From assembly GCA_047967505.1 (NCBI GenBank), contig CM106538.1: 64,000 nt of DNA. One strand, written 5' to 3'. The notes below the pieces were generated by a model. The model saw only the letters and a program-made list of their open reading frames with translations, searched no databases and was not told the DNA's origin. The translations under genes and the position numbers were made by a program. Shown in pieces: positions 34,601 to 47,300 of this stretch. This DNA is from Dipteris shenzhenensis (lineage: Eukaryota > Polypodiophyta > Polypodiopsida > Gleicheniales). Each line of letters begins with the position of its first letter. The first letter of the stretch is position 1.

Positions 34601-35379
34601 ATCACCATGGGCCAGCTTAGGACATCATCTCACGGACTCCAAATTGAGGCAGAACGAGGTTGTAGCTACGAGACATTGCAATACAAGTCCCACTTATTCC
34701 ATTCAGGTGGCTTCCCTCGAAGTACCACCACAATGTTTAAGGGAAAATCCTCCCACATGAGGCTATATACACAAATCTATGGCACCCGGTTCTGGATGCT
34801 TGCTGTGATTTGTATGAAATTTGAAACAAGTGCAATGGCGTCAACTCCACCTGACAATCGTGACAATCCTGACAACCTAGATGATGACGGTGAAGCTTGA
34901 GTAGTTCATATCGGTCAACGTAATGGCCATGCTATCATTACGTTCAACTCACGAGACATACGTATAAAAGTTCTGCGGCAATCTCACAAGCTGAAAGGGA
35001 CGAAGATATGGATAGCCGAGGAACTCACCAAGGCTCAATTGAAGGATAAGGCAAAGGAATTAGCAAAGGTTCGGGCTGCCAGGAAGGATGGTAAATGGGC
35101 AGTCTACCAGGACGGCGGGATAGCACTCATTAGAGAGTTTAAATCAAAACCAAAAGACTCTCAGTCTTAAACTGATGTAAGGCCAACTATATAATATGTG
35201 TGTATGTTTTATCTAGGCTACAATATAGGTACTCTCTAAATAAATGGAGCTGCTTTTGCACTCCTTGGGAGCTGCCCTGCGCCCTCCCTAAGCTGATGTA
35301 CTAGATGGCTTTCATGTTGTCCCATAGACCTCTTGGTCTCCCGTGGACGTTAATAGACTTTCTTTCTTTCTTTCTTTCT
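34600..35379 (+). mobile_element. ORF1-only non-LTR derivative with (CTTT)n tail
   Basis: A short element with an ORF1-like reading frame (34837-35170), about 150 bp of 3' UTR containing agacc-tctt-ggtct, and a CTTT tail at 35360-35379. No endonuclease or RT is present. The 5' end is not defined. A second ORF1-like copy is at about 53600-53800 on the minus strand. Confidence 0.6.
34837..35170 (+). pseudogene. LINE ORF1-like protein with one internal stop
   Basis: Starts MASTPPDNRD, has an acidic segment, then a TGA at 34898-34900. After it comes a folded-looking basic segment: GHAIITFNSRDIRIKVLRQS, then KIWIAEELTKAQLKDKAKEL, RAARKDGKWAVYQDGG and IALIREFKSK, ending at 35170. The pattern (basic helix after EELT, then a short beta strand with Gly) is that of the C-terminal domain of LINE ORF1 proteins. 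Assigned from pattern only. Confidence 0.6.
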
Positions 35380-35930
35380 ATACAATGAAAGAATAAACTA
35401 GGAAGCATTTGAACATAACATGTCAAAATCCCCACTATGGGCGGAGGTTCATGTCAATGCCAAGTGGACATCAATAATGTTGCAGCTGACTGCCTTGTGG
35501 GAGACCCGAAAACCCATAAGAGGTAACTCTCTAGGTGCCATGGCCAGGGTATGGCTGTAAGGAGACTGCTATGGAAACTACATCCTTGCTAGATCTCCAA
35601 CCTATGGATGAGCTGAAACTCCATGTTGTGAATGAGCTGAGTCATCCTATATTGTCTCATAGGGATTGTGGGTCTTTGCGCTGACCTCATGTGCATATTA
35701 CAATGTGTCCGAGGAAAATTGCATACCACAATGAATATCGTCGGTGTGCTTGCATCAGGTTTTTGAACTCGTACCCTCGTGTGTTCTTCCCTCCACACCA
35801 CTGATATGATCCGTCTCAGATTTGCAAGATTCTCGAACCTCGCTATTTCTCCCATCTCCCTCCTGAAGTAGACTCTCGCATAGAGAGACTTCGGGTTCTT
35901 CTTCTCGCTTTTTTGATCCACAGTAGGCCA
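35380..35930. other. Unassigned interval
   Basis: No intact frame and no repeat that I recognise. It probably contains eroded family 3 sequence, because recognisable family 3 homology starts just after it. Confidence 0.4.
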
Positions 35931-36845
35931 TCGTTCCTCATCAAATTGTACCAGCAGAGTTTGGGGCTACCCCTCTACAGCTCGATGGAATCTTCTAGGT
36001 GGTCAAGTATCTCCATAAGGTCAAAAACTTGGTACCACAACATCTAGACGATGCATACTGCCATGGCTAGCTCTGGCTTCACAGCTATGGCATTGGAGGC
36101 GAGGGGGATTAGAGGAATTGGTATGCTAGCCCTGACTTCATCTATGGCATTAGAGGCAAGGGGGATTAGACGATGCAGACTGCCATGGCTAGCCCTAACT
36201 TCATCTATGGTTTGCAGGCTTAGGATCACAGATGGACATATTGCCACCGCTTCAGTATAGCCTTAAGACTCCATCCATTCCACTGGCTTGTCAAGGTAAA
36301 CTAGGTCATCAAAGTCATCTCTTGCAGCTCCACACCTACAGGACCTGTTAGCGTCTACTGAGCTTTCGATGAAACTGAGCTTCTATAGAGATTACTACCT
36401 ATGGATCTTAGAGGAGGGTTTCTTCAAACCACTGGGCTACACCATGCACTGAGATCTCGATTGGTTAGTTCTCTTGGTATCTACACATAGGCGATGGGTT
36501 GAGAAAAGGTAGGTAGAGGGCATCCCATGGCATCCTGCATGAGAGATGGATCTGCACTTCATGCGATAGTTAGGAGACCAATACAGAGGATCACTCGACG
36601 CATTCAGATCAGCAGAGTGTGGCTATTTTCCTCCTTGAGGCCCAGAGAACAGAGACCAGCTTATACGAGCACAAAGGAGAACACATGAGGAATGGGCTGA
36701 GCCCAATCAAAGCATGATCACAGATTTTTCCCCTAGTGACACAACCCTGGGACAACAGGGGACCAGAGACCTAGAGGACACGACTTGACAGACTCGACCC
36801 TGGGTGGACACTCACGAAAGGACTGCAGACATATCCTCTCTCTTT
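35931..36845 (+). mobile_element. Family 3 LINE, 3' ORF2 fragment
   Basis: Plus-strand copy of the region at 26300-27170: agtttggggctacccctctacagc matches gagtttgggtcacccccattacagc (minus strand near 27160). The end reads NQSMITDFFP, as in the other copies. It contains a local duplication near 36056-36190 (gccatggctagc and tcatctatggc twice). No intact frame. Confidence 0.7.
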
Positions 36846-37279
36846 GATGTGGGGAGTGCTCTCTTCAGGATGTACCACTTACTCCCTTTAGAGCTTCTCA
36901 TGCTTCAGTGGACACCTCTTGGGAGATTTTGGCTAGCATTTCCTCTTGGCACATTTGGAGAGCCAGATGTACAGAGGCCTTGGATGGCACCCAGATACAC
37001 CCATCACAGGTGTTCATGGGTATTTGGACTGACACGGTTCACACTTTGATAGCCATATGGGCTAGCATGCAGGGCCCTTCACGGGCAGCCTCTTCTAGAA
37101 GGACTGTATTTCTTTGAGTTTGGAGGGGTTCTCCCTTTTTCTCGGAGGTTTCTATCAGCCCCAATCCTTTCTTTTTGGCTCTTGAGCTTTTCATGCATTG
37201 CATGGTGTATCCCGTATGGAGCTTGCTCTAACGGTTTTCTTTAATACTTAATAGAATTCTCTTTTTGCAAAAAAAAAAG
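36846..37279 (+). mobile_element. Family 2 LINE, 3' fragment with poly(A)
   Basis: 5'-truncated copy encoding VDTSWEILASISSWHIWRAR and CTEALDGTQIHPSQVF, nearly identical to the minus-strand sequence at 44350-44500. It ends with the family 2 3' end ttaatacttaatagaattct and a run of ten A at about 37269-37279. Confidence 0.87.
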
Positions 37280-38099
37280 AGACCAACCATATAAACTTGT
37301 TGATCTACATCACACCATGCTGTCGAGTTATTTTCTCATTTAGGCTAATCTATTTATGAACATACTTTTTTTTTTGTCGGGCATACCCTTATTTTGGGGG
37401 GGGGGGAGGGGGGACTGCTTTCAGCTATCCACTGGTGCAGTCTTTGATACAAATATGTAGTGCATGACCTCCAACTTCGTCCGGTTTAGGTGTCATCTTC
37501 CTCAACCATCACCTTGTACATATGGTTTATGCTAACAGATCAACACCTATGTGCTTGAAGAGAACCCAGTTGGCTTTGTCATTATTCCCAAGGTGATACT
37601 TATTTCTCGCCTCCCCCACCTCATAATGAGCTCTTACCTCCAATCACTTCAGTTACTGTACATCTTTGTGACAGGTGTTGATCTTCCCAAAGTTTTTCGA
37701 CCAGACCCCATTCCTTCCCTCTGATACTGTCATTCCATCAATCCAGACTCCATTCCTTCCCAAGGTTATTTAAAACCAGACCGGACCCCATTCCTTCCCT
37801 CTGATACTGTCATTCCATCAGACCCCCATCTCCTGGTTGTTCCAAGAGCGCAAAAGCCATCTTTATTTCTGGGGGGAGCTTGCTCATGACCCCAACTTAC
37901 AAGCTTCAGACATCCAGGAGATATCCTCTACCTAAATGAAACAAGAACCCATGATCCATCACTTTACAATGGCCAATCAAGTTAAAAACACTAACAACAA
38001 ATAAACTCCATGGGAACCACCATCCTCTACAACTAAACATCAACACTCCACATCGCTTGAGTAACAAATTAAAATAAATTTATTGCAGTGCATGCCAAT
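37280..38099. repeat. Unassigned region with local duplications
   Basis: Holds a G run at about 37396-37412 and a partial duplication: ccccattccttccctctgat occurs at about 37709 and 37788. No gene seen. Some of it may be decayed LINE sequence. Confidence 0.5.
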
Positions 38100-38450
38100 G
38101 CCTACACAAGAAAGTTTATATTCATTATTGCAACCTACTGCTCTCCAAAAGCCGACTTTGACACGTCCCTAACCAACCTCTGCCCCCAGGATTGGTGGTC
38201 CCAAATCCATATATGTGTAGAACTTTCCATTCTTCATGCCCCTTCTTTGTGGCTTTAAAACCCCAGGCCATCTAGTGAGATAGAATTCTTTCAATCCTAG
38301 ACCCCCCTCCCATTGGCTCTAAAGTATTGCTCTTGTTTGATTGATTTTCTGTTAGGTTCCCCTCTCCAAAGAAAACTCATAGTGTGCATTTGAACTTCTC
38401 CACAGTGGCGAGTTTCATGGCCCAATTGGCAGGAATGTACAGGGGCGTAT
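38100..38450 (-). mobile_element. Decayed LINE fragment of a further family
   Basis: The minus strand reads SFLWRGEPNRKSIKQEQYF, then a frame change and GGGLGLKEFYLTRW-like text, the pattern of the C-terminal half of a plant LINE ORF2 (FLWRG, then GGLG). No ends are recognisable. Confidence 0.45.
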
Positions 38451-39390
38451 TGAAACTAAATGTGATAAACAAACAGTGAATTCGTTTCAGCAATTAACTC
38501 TTAATTATCATTTCTCTGTTTTTATTTGCTTGAATGTTTTTAATTTTACAAAGGACAGCATAGAGTCTTGTTGAGCAGTCTTTGACTGGCACAAATTACC
38601 TAAGCAAGTGAAATTGTTAACCGTTCTGGCTTTGTAGGTTCCGGATTTAACTCGAATCAAGGCCTTAATTCGGTGTGTTTGTTTGTTTGACACCTTGAAA
38701 AACCAATGATTATTGAGTGAAGGCTTTGTGAATGCTTCCTTGAAGTTGAAGTAGCATGCAGACATTCTTTGCATCAGGCTTGCTGTGCTTTTAAGCTCTG
38801 GGATCACTGAGAGCTGGTTTGTAAAGGTTTCAGATTATTGCGGAAGTAAAATATATAGTTATAGTCTTTGAAATTTATTGGCATTCTAAGTCTTTTGTGC
38901 TATAAGGCCCGTACCTAGAGTCCAGAAGGAACTGCAGACTATTTGCTGTGGAATTATTTTTTGCTCTTGATCTTTTATTCTTATTCTATCTTGTGAAATA
39001 GTAGTGTCATCCATGCTTTCCTCTGTTAAACTCGTTAGGCACCTCCATCCAGTATCTTTCTTGTGTATCCATTTGGAAGGTCCACTCTTTAAATGGTTTT
39101 AAGCCTGAGGCACGTGTTGAAGGGGATTGCCCTTTTTTCGTTGGTTTTTGGTGAAGTATGCTGCTCTGTTGAACGTGATTGTCTAAAACTGACAAATTTC
39201 AGTACAACTTTTTGCATATTGGTGTAGTGAAGCAGAAGGGGAAAACATTTTTGTGATAGCGCACGAGAAGGTCGGAAACACAACTATCCGCAGGTAAGTC
39301 AATGTCACATTCTATACCGAGATGTTCCTCTTCAAATAACAAAAAGCAAAAGAAAGTCTGTAGAATAGGTATTTGCAAAGTTGGATATAT
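38451..39390. other. Unassigned DNA left of the copia element, with one exon-like segment
   Basis: Mostly AT-rich and without a gene I recognise. At 39228-39293 a 66-bp plus-strand segment is bounded by gtag and a consensus donor (cag/gtaagt) and reads GENIFVIAHEKVGNTTIR. It could be a host exon, in which case the copia element sits in the next intron. Evidence is weak. Confidence 0.25.
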
Positions 39391-39647
39391 TGTAGGATCG
39401 ATAGGCAAAAGAGAGAATACAAAGAGTCGATGATAATCAGCCGCTGTCACGTCAACTAGGATAATGAAAATAGAGAGTACAAGGTACTTGTACCTAGACC
39501 TAGGACTAAGTGTCCTAGGTGTCACATAGGACTAAGTGTCCTATGTGGCCTAAAAGGCACTAACACTACAAGTGCCTATATTTATGCCTACAAGGCACAT
39601 ACCATGGCCTATAGGGCATCACTAGAACCACCAGTAGATGGCCTACA
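39391..39647 (-). repeat. 3' LTR of the copia element
   Basis: 257 bp, starting tgtaggatcg and ending ggcctaca on the plus strand. It matches 51406-51659 apart from scattered changes, including an extra ctg after cagccg. Confidence 0.96.
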
Positions 39648-39660
39648 AACCCCCCTCTAT
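39648..39660 (-). other. Polypurine tract of the copia element
   Basis: On the sense strand atagaggggggtt lies directly before the 3' LTR, the usual primer site for plus-strand DNA synthesis. Confidence 0.85.
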
Positions 39661-39775
39661 GGGATGGGCTGAAGTGCTCTAAAAAACGTCTCAAAATACT
39701 TGGTATTTTCTGGTCATGGTGGCACATGTTCATCCAAAAGGATATAGCCACCTATGAATGTACAAGGATGTCAGA

Positions 39776-42137
39776 TCATGTAACAAAGGGAACCAAGTGT
39801 AAAGCCTGTCGGAAGACTTCGAACTTGGGACAAGGAAGTGCCTTTGTAAACATATCTACTATGTTGTCCTCTGTGGGAAGATAGGACAACTCTATGTCTC
39901 CTGTTGACAACAGCCGCTCCCGAACATAATGATAGTGAACTTCAATATGCTTGGTACGCGCATGAAACACTGGGTTACGCGCAATGGCCAAAGCACTCTA
40001 GCTGTCAGTGTAGACAATAGTGGAGGATGTCTGGCGAATACCAAGATTTGTAAGTAATTGTCAAAGCCAAACACACTCTACTGTAGCGGTGAAAGCTGCC
40101 CTGTACTCAGCCTCACAGCTAGATGTGGCAACTGTTGGTTGCTTCTTGCTTAGCCAAGAGATACATGAATTGCCAAGCAAAAAACAATTGCCAGTATGTG
40201 ACACTCTGGTGTCGGAACATCCTGCCCAATCACTATCCGTGTAAGCATGCATGGTAAGTGAACCCTGATCACCATAGAAGCCGGCTTAATCCTGAGTGCC
40301 TCTGAGATATCTGAAGACTCTCTTCACTGCCTGCCAATGCTGTGAACTGGGCATGTGCATGAATCTGCTGAGCTCAGATACTGCATACTATAAGTCAGGT
40401 CTGGTGTGACATAAATAAATAAGGCATCCAACAGCCTGCTGATAAAGAGTGATATCACATGGTGGGCTCCCATCATGAGCTGAGAATTTGAAGCCAGGGT
40501 CCACTGGAGTAGAGATTGGCTTGCAATCCTCAAACTGAAAACGATCAAGGAGCTGTCCAATATACTTGGACTGAGACATCATGATACCCCCCTCAACATG
40601 AGCAAACTGAATGCCCAAATAATAATGGAGCTGTCCCATGTCTGACATGTCAAAAATCTGCTGCAAATCAGCCTTGAAAGCTGCAATTTGCTGAGTATCT
40701 GGGCCCGTGATGAGCATATCATCCACATGTAAAATCAGCACTAAAAAATCAGATCCACTCCCACGGACATAAAGAGTGGGTTCTGTGGGACTATTTTGAA
40801 AACCAAGGGATAGTAAGTGTGCATGAATTTTGGCATACCATGCCCTGGGTGCCTGCTTCAAACCATAAAGGGCTTTTCTAAGCCGGCATACCTTATTTTC
40901 AGAATTAACAACCTCAAAGCCAGGAGGTTGTGTGACATATACTTCTTCCTGCAGATCCCCATGAAGAAAAGCAGTCTTGATGTCAAGTTGGTGCACTTGC
41001 CAATGATGATGGGCTGGGATGGCAATGACACATCTGATGGTAGTAATCCTGGATGTGGGAGCAAATGTCTCCTCAAAGTCAATGCCTTGTTGTTGGCCAT
41101 ACCCTTTTGCAACAAGACGGGCTTTGTATCGATCTATGCTGCCATCAGATTTTCTTTTTAATTTGTAGACCCACCGGGTACCAATGGCATGCTTGCTGGG
41201 AGGGAGATCTACTAATTCCCATGTGTCATTTTTAGCAATGGAATGTAACTCAGCTCTCATTGCATCCATCCACTCTTTGCTGTCCAAAGCATCTTTATGG
41301 CACAGAGGCTCTTCATTGCAAGCTGTAGCAAGGAGTGCAAACTCAAGAAAGTGACCATGCTGTCTATTTCCTGATCTTGTCCGGGCAGCAAAAGGCTGAT
41401 CTTGTTTGCTGTCCCTCAATGTATCAAGAAGCCATCTGGGAACTTGCCTTTGTTGTCTATTGACAGCTCTTTCTTCAATGACTGCATCATGAATAGTGGG
41501 ATCATTTTGTGCCGGAAGAGAAACCTGCAAATCAGCATGAGGTAGTGGCTGATTATTGCTTGGTGGAGGGCCTACAGGAGGCTCATGTTCCTGGTCAAAG
41601 TCCTCTTCTGAGGATGGCAGAGGTAACCAAGATTCAAAGGCATCAAACATGTCAACATCTGGCTTAGCTTTGCAGTCCACAAGAGGAGAAGCTGAATGTT
41701 CAGCAAAGATTACATCTCTACTGACAATAATCTTCCCAGTATTTGGTTGGTATAACCGATACCCTCTGCTCTCCTGGCTGTAACCAATAAATATGCATTT
41801 GATTGCCTTGTCATCAAGCTTATGTCTCAACTGAGATGGTACATGAACATATGCAAGAGACCCAAAAACTCTCATGTGTGAAAGTGAAGGCTTCCTGCCT
41901 TTACATGCTTCATAAGGTGTAACAGTCTGCAATGCCCGTGTAGGTGATCTATTCAGCACATAGTTTCCTTTCAGAAACAGGATTTTGCTGAGGAGTGTAA
42001 GGAGTAGTACATGAGTGAATAATGCCCCGTGAAGACAGAAATGCATCAAACTCCTCTGACATATACTCTCCCCCCCTATCTGTGTTGAGGGTGACAAGCT
42101 TGCATCCTGATTCATTCTCAACCATATTCAGCCATCT
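39776..42137 (-). pseudogene. Copia integrase end, reverse transcriptase and RNase H, broken
   Basis: Integrase C-terminal text (TPYEACKGRKPSLSHMRVFG, IFIGYSQESRGYRLY) leads into reverse transcriptase, open as 577 codons (42121 to 40388): IGTRWVYKLKRKSDGSIDRY, QLDIKTAFLHGDL, GLKQAPRAWY and the catalytic LHVDDMLITG near 40710. RNase H follows in other frames: AYTDSDWAGC and ATSSCEAEYRAAFTATVE (40252-40061), then TKHIEVHYHYVRE (39991-39776). Frameshifts near 42125, 40390 and 40030 make it inactive. Confidence 0.93.
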
Positions 42138-43162
42138 CTAAAAGCATAAGAAAACTTCAGATTTGGCTTTTAAAGAATATATCCAGCAATATCTTGTGAA
42201 ATCATCAATGAGAGTCATGAAATACTTGTACCCCCCAATGGCATTTGTCCTCATTGGGCCACAGACATCACTGTGCACTAGCTGCAATTTCCTTTGTGAG
42301 AGTTTTGGACAATTCTTTTGAAAAGGAAATCGATGCATCTTACCCAAAAGACAACCCTCACACACATGTTTGAAAACTGTGTGAGTTTGAGGTACATCAT
42401 TTGCCATCTGCTGTGAATGTAGCTTTGCAAGAGCTCTATAATTGAGATGGCCCATTCTATCATGCCAAAGATGAGTTTCAGCAAGCTGTGAATCTGAAAT
42501 AGCCAATGCTTCAATAGAAAGTGCAGATGAGTGATGATCAAGGTGATAAAGCCCTTTTTGCAAAGTGCCAGTGAGAACTATGGCATTGTCATCACGAAGA
42601 TCATAAACTAGGCATCGTAGCCATCAAAAATCACCCTGAAACCTGAAGTAGCAATTGCTGAAATTGAGATCAAGTTGACTTCAATTCCAGGCACAAAGAG
42701 AACATTTGTCAAAGTGACAGGATGACTTGAAATAGATGTGAGCTGCACATCTCCAATTCCTTTTACAGCATATGAAGCATTATTAGCACATGTGACACTC
42801 CCCCCTCGAGCTGCATCAGCTAAAGAGTGAAACAACTGTTTGCAAGATGTGACATGCTTTAAAGCACCACTATCAAAGTACCAGGACTGTGCATCATTAG
42901 CAGTAAAGAGTGCATCAGCTTTGGAGGGATCAAATGAGCAATGGACAGCCCATGCCCAATCATCCTGAAGAGCATGTGCATGTGAAGCATCTGCTGGCTC
43001 ATGGGATTCAATAGCATGTGAGGCATTAAGTGTCAATCCTGCTTTCTTTTTCTCTGAAGCAATGTGCTTTCTGCATTCTGAAATGTCATGTCCAGGCTTG
43101 TGACAATAGTTCCATCTTTTCTTCTTTGACTTATTTGCTGTATTTTTAGATGCATGCGAGGA
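42138..43162 (-). pseudogene. Copia protease, GAG-pre-integrase and start of integrase
   Basis: After the defective knuckle come the aspartic protease (WYFDSGALKHVTS near 42870) and its flap region (LTNVLFVPGIEVNLISIS). A stop follows near 42608. GAG-pre-integrase follows (HLWHDRMGHLNYRALAKLHS, CEGCLLGKMHRFPF), then the integrase core with the first two acidic residues (LVHSDVCGPM, TLIDDFTRY). The frame ends at 42138. Confidence 0.92.
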
Positions 43163-43165
43163 ATT

Positions 43166-43985
43166 TTAGCTGCTATGCGCAGATTTTGGCTTGCCCATAG
43201 GCTTGGAAGCCTTGTCTCTTCCTGTCTGCTGTGAAGCAAATGCATGATCAGGAATAATGGCTTGTCTATTAGCTCGACTTTGCTCTTCCTGCAAAAGCAA
43301 AGTAACTAGCTGATCAAAAGAATAGTGGTCTGGATTACCCATGGCCACTAATCGAAGGATTGTAGCAAACCCTTGATATGTATCTGGCAGTCCATTCAAA
43401 GTGGTACTGACAAGCTGTGAATTTGGCACCACCTCATCAATGTTGGCAAGTTGTTCCATGAGGTCCTTGACCTTCGTCAGGCATGCATCTATAGAGTCAC
43501 CTTCATTCATACTGACTTCCTGTAATTGCCTTCTATAGAGTCACCTTCATTCATACTGACTTCCTGTAATATGCAACACGAGCTTCATTGCGAATCTGAT
43601 AGAGAGAAGCCAATTTATCCCAAGCATCCTTTGCTGTCCTGCAAGACCGGATGTGTGGAATAATGATTCTCTTGCATGATAAAGCAATACATGAATGTGC
43701 ATTTGCATCTCTTGCATCCCATCTTGACTGTTCCTGAGTTGGAAGAGCAGCAACAGGAGTGCTAGAGGATGAGGCATCAGGAGGAGTACCCCCTACAGAG
43801 GGACCAGCAGTAGAGGCAACCATTGAAGCATTGGCTGGCCTCAGATCAACCCTAGAAACAATATTCCACAAATGCTTTGCAACAACAATATGTTTCATGA
43901 GATAAGACCACATCGGATAGTTGGTGCCATCCAACTTATCATCTTCATGAAGAACACCAAATAGATCCTGATTGCTCCCAGCCAT
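43166..43985 (-). pseudogene. Copia gag, frameshifted
   Basis: Capsid protein. The likely start is MAGSNQDLFGVLHEDDKLDG at 43985, followed by the conserved NYPMWSYLM motif and the UBN2-type region (DAWDKLASLYQIRNEARVAY). A 44-bp tandem duplication (39 shared bases starting at 43488 and 43532) shifts the frame in the middle of the protein. The second part is open to a TAA at about 43167. Codons after that stop encode WNYCHKPGHDISEC, the zinc knuckle with its first Cys replaced by Trp (TGG). Confidence 0.9.
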
Positions 43986-44322
43986 AGCAAATGTGATACC
44001 CTGTGAGAGACCTGAAAACCCAAAAGCCTCAAGGCTATCACTGCAAAAGCTGGCTGTCCAAAAAAATGACAGCAAATATCTGCAAATTTCTTTTTTTTTG
44101 CAAAAAAGAGACTTCTATTAAGTATTAAAGAAAACCATTAGAGCAAGCTCCATACGGGAATATGGGAAACACCATGCAATGCATGAAAAGCTCAAGAGCC
44201 AAAAAGAAAGGATTGGGGCTGATAGTGCCATCTCAATCCGGTAGCAACCTCCGAGAAAAAGGGAGAACCTTCCAAACTCGAAGAAATACAGTCCTCCTAG
44301 AAGAGGCTGCCTGTGAAGGGCC

Positions 44323-47300
44323 TCACATGCTAGCCCATATGGCTATCAAAGTGTGAACCGTGTCACTCCAAATACCCATGAACACCTGTGATGGGTGTAT
44401 CTGGGTGTCATCCAAGGCCTCTGTGCATCTGGCTCTCCAAATGTGCCAAGAGGAAATGCTAGCCAAAATCTCCCAAGAGGTGTCCACTGAAACATGTGAA
44501 GTCCTGAAAGGAATATGTGGTACATCATGAAGAGAGCAGGGCTCTATCACCTGTCGGCGGATCGAGAGTGCCCAAGAAGAAGGCTCACCCTCATAAAACT
44601 TCTGGGGCCCAGTAAGGGATAACCATGCGACCGAGCCCCAAGTCATGAAGAAAGGGGAAGTATGAAAAATGCTGAGTATCCGAGCAACTCCTTTCCAAAC
44701 AATTCTCGCTTGATTGCAGTCCCAAAGCCAATGTCGCATTGACTCCTTTGCAGAATGACAGCGAGGGCAAATGGATAAGCCGCAAATCATGATCTCCACT
44801 AGTTCACTACACAGTGCAATCCCTCCATGAATAGAAAGCCAAAAGAAAAGAGTGATCTTTCTATTTCTGAGGGATTTCTAGAGCCTCCTCTAGAAATTCC
44901 TACGCAAATCTGCGGTGATGAAGAAGCTATCCCAACGGGGGGCTCTGTAGGGAATCCAACCTCTACTGCTCAGCTGAAATCTCCTGGCATTACCAACTGT
45001 GAAACGAAAGAAGGAAATCCCCCTCTCTCGGTGCCCATGATCTATCCACTCCCACTCTCCTGGGTCCCACTGCAAGCACCTGATAGGTGCACCTCCATAT
45101 AACCACAACCTCCAGGATCCCAGGGCCAAGAGTAGAGCATCGGGGTCTAAGTATCACTGCAAACCCACTCCATGGTCCACAAAACCACCAATCCTGACAG
45201 GCTGAAAGGCAACCTCTAGAAGAATATCATCCGTAGATCTAGAGAATATACCTCCATCCCCAACGTCAAAGACTAGAGCAGCTTCCCCAAGACCTCGAAG
45301 AGCGATCACCTGTAGAGGAACTGTTGTCCTCGAAAAAGCTCCCATCCAAGTGGTGGAAGTAATAGGCATCTCAACTGTCCAATCCACCGGGATGGCTGCA
45401 TCTATCTGCTGAATCCTGCATGCTACCCCTCTGAGGTGACTCACGGACTGTAGCCTCTAATCCTCAGGTAGCCTGATAAAAGCCTTCCAAGTGCCTACTG
45501 TGTAGGTGGGGCCTCTCTCCCATCCAGACCACTGCGGTCTAGGGATTGCATCACTCAGCTCATTAGACCAGTCAAGAATTTTTTATGGAGTGGACTTGAT
45601 GGCACGGCAGATGTTGCAGCGAGGGTGGCCTGGGAGACCATTATTCTCCCTACTTGGGAAGGGGGCCTTAATATCATTGACACGGACTGGCAGTGCAGGG
45701 CATTGCTTTGTAAGGTGGTGGTGAGGGGACTCATGCCTGGGCAGGAACCTTGGAAGGATTTCTTTTTTGGACGCATTCAAGCTTGCACACCTACCTTAGG
45801 AGGTGATTGGGTGGACAGCCCTCGCTGGATTTTTACTTCTGCCTCTCTCAGGTCTCCTGCCTCTCCTCTCATGACTGCCATCGTCAAAGCTTGGGGGAGC
45901 TTCAGGAACACTCTTCAAAGAGTTCGCCCTCTACCCTTGAAGAGATTGATAGGCAGCAAATCATTTGGAACGATAGTGTACCTGATGAGCATGGCAGACC
46001 TCTGGGCACTTCCCATTAGCAAGAACACACAAACCAGGCGGTGGCCAAGAGAACCTAGTTCACTACCACAACTCTAGAGGCAAGGTCGAGTTTGGCTGAG
46101 CTCCAAAAAAGGAGCTTTTTCCTTATACTTTCTAGTACTGGGGCAAACTGCTGTGTTGGAGAGATGGCCCAATCCTACTTGGCATCCCAAATATTTGACA
46201 AGAACACCCCTCTGAATCCAAGAAAAGCCAAAGTCAACTCCCCAGCCTAGAGTGTCCTCATCACTGATCCAAAAGCCAAAGGATTTATGCTAATTAATGT
46301 GTGCCCGCAGCTGAGCAAAAAATATCCAAGGCTGTCCGGAAAGAATCAAGTGACTGCGAAGAGGCCTCAATAAAAATAGCAGTGTCATCAGCCAACTCAT
46401 AGTCAAAAAGCTCCTGCTCCTGTCTCAAGGGCAATCTCAACCCATAGAGCTCAGCCTGAGATCTAAGGAAGATACTCATAGCTTCTGCCACAAAGAGAAA
46501 GAGGAAGGGGGCTAAAGGGCATCCCTGACGAACTGATTTGGAAATCTGAAGCCTGTCACCCCTTACCCCTCCAATCAAAACCTAGCTGTGGGCTGATCTG
46601 TAAAGGGAGGCTACCCCTCTAATCCATGCATCTGAAAATCCAAACCGTAGAAGAGTGCCCTCAAGAAAACCCCAATCTACTCTGTCATAGGCTTTGTCAA
46701 AGTCCAGGAGTAGAACTGCCAGCCTCTGCCCGCTCTGCATAGCCCACTCTGTGGCTTCCCAAAAGGAAAATATATTATCAAATATGCTCGTGCCATGCAT
46801 AAAGCCTGTCTGAGTATCATGGATGAGGTTTGGAAGAAGGGGCTGCAACCGGATGCTAATCACCTTGGCTAGGATTTTGTACAGAGTGCCCAAAAGAGTG
46901 ATGGGTCTCCAATGGGATACAAAATTCATGTTGCCACCTTTCGGGATAAGGTGTATGAGTCCCTCGGTCAGTGAGTCAGGCATCTCACCCGAGTCCCAAA
47001 TGCCCTGCAGGGCTGAAGTAATATGATCACCTATCATATCCCAAAAGGCTGTAAAAAAAGGAGGAGTAAGACCATCGGAACCAGGGCATTTGCCCTTATG
47101 AAGGGCGGAGAGAGCACTCTTGAACTCTGTGTTGGTAAAGCGTGCATCAAGTGAGCATATCATCTCTGGTGTGACCAACACAGGTAAACTCTGCCAAATC
47201 TCATCTCTAGCCACATCTCTCGCCTGTGTGTCAGGATTTGCGGAAAGAAGGGAGGCATAGAAAGCTGTCGCTAAGTGCATGACGGTATCCGGATGAGATT

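Noticed and set aside
43033-43245. Alternative 70-codon frame across the copia gag-protease junction
   Set aside because: The zinc knuckle and the protease are in a different frame; this one is a shadow.
45625-46077. A separate plus-strand gene inside the nested LINE
   Set aside because: It is the inverted ORF2 segment of that LINE; its product aligns with 62960-63350.
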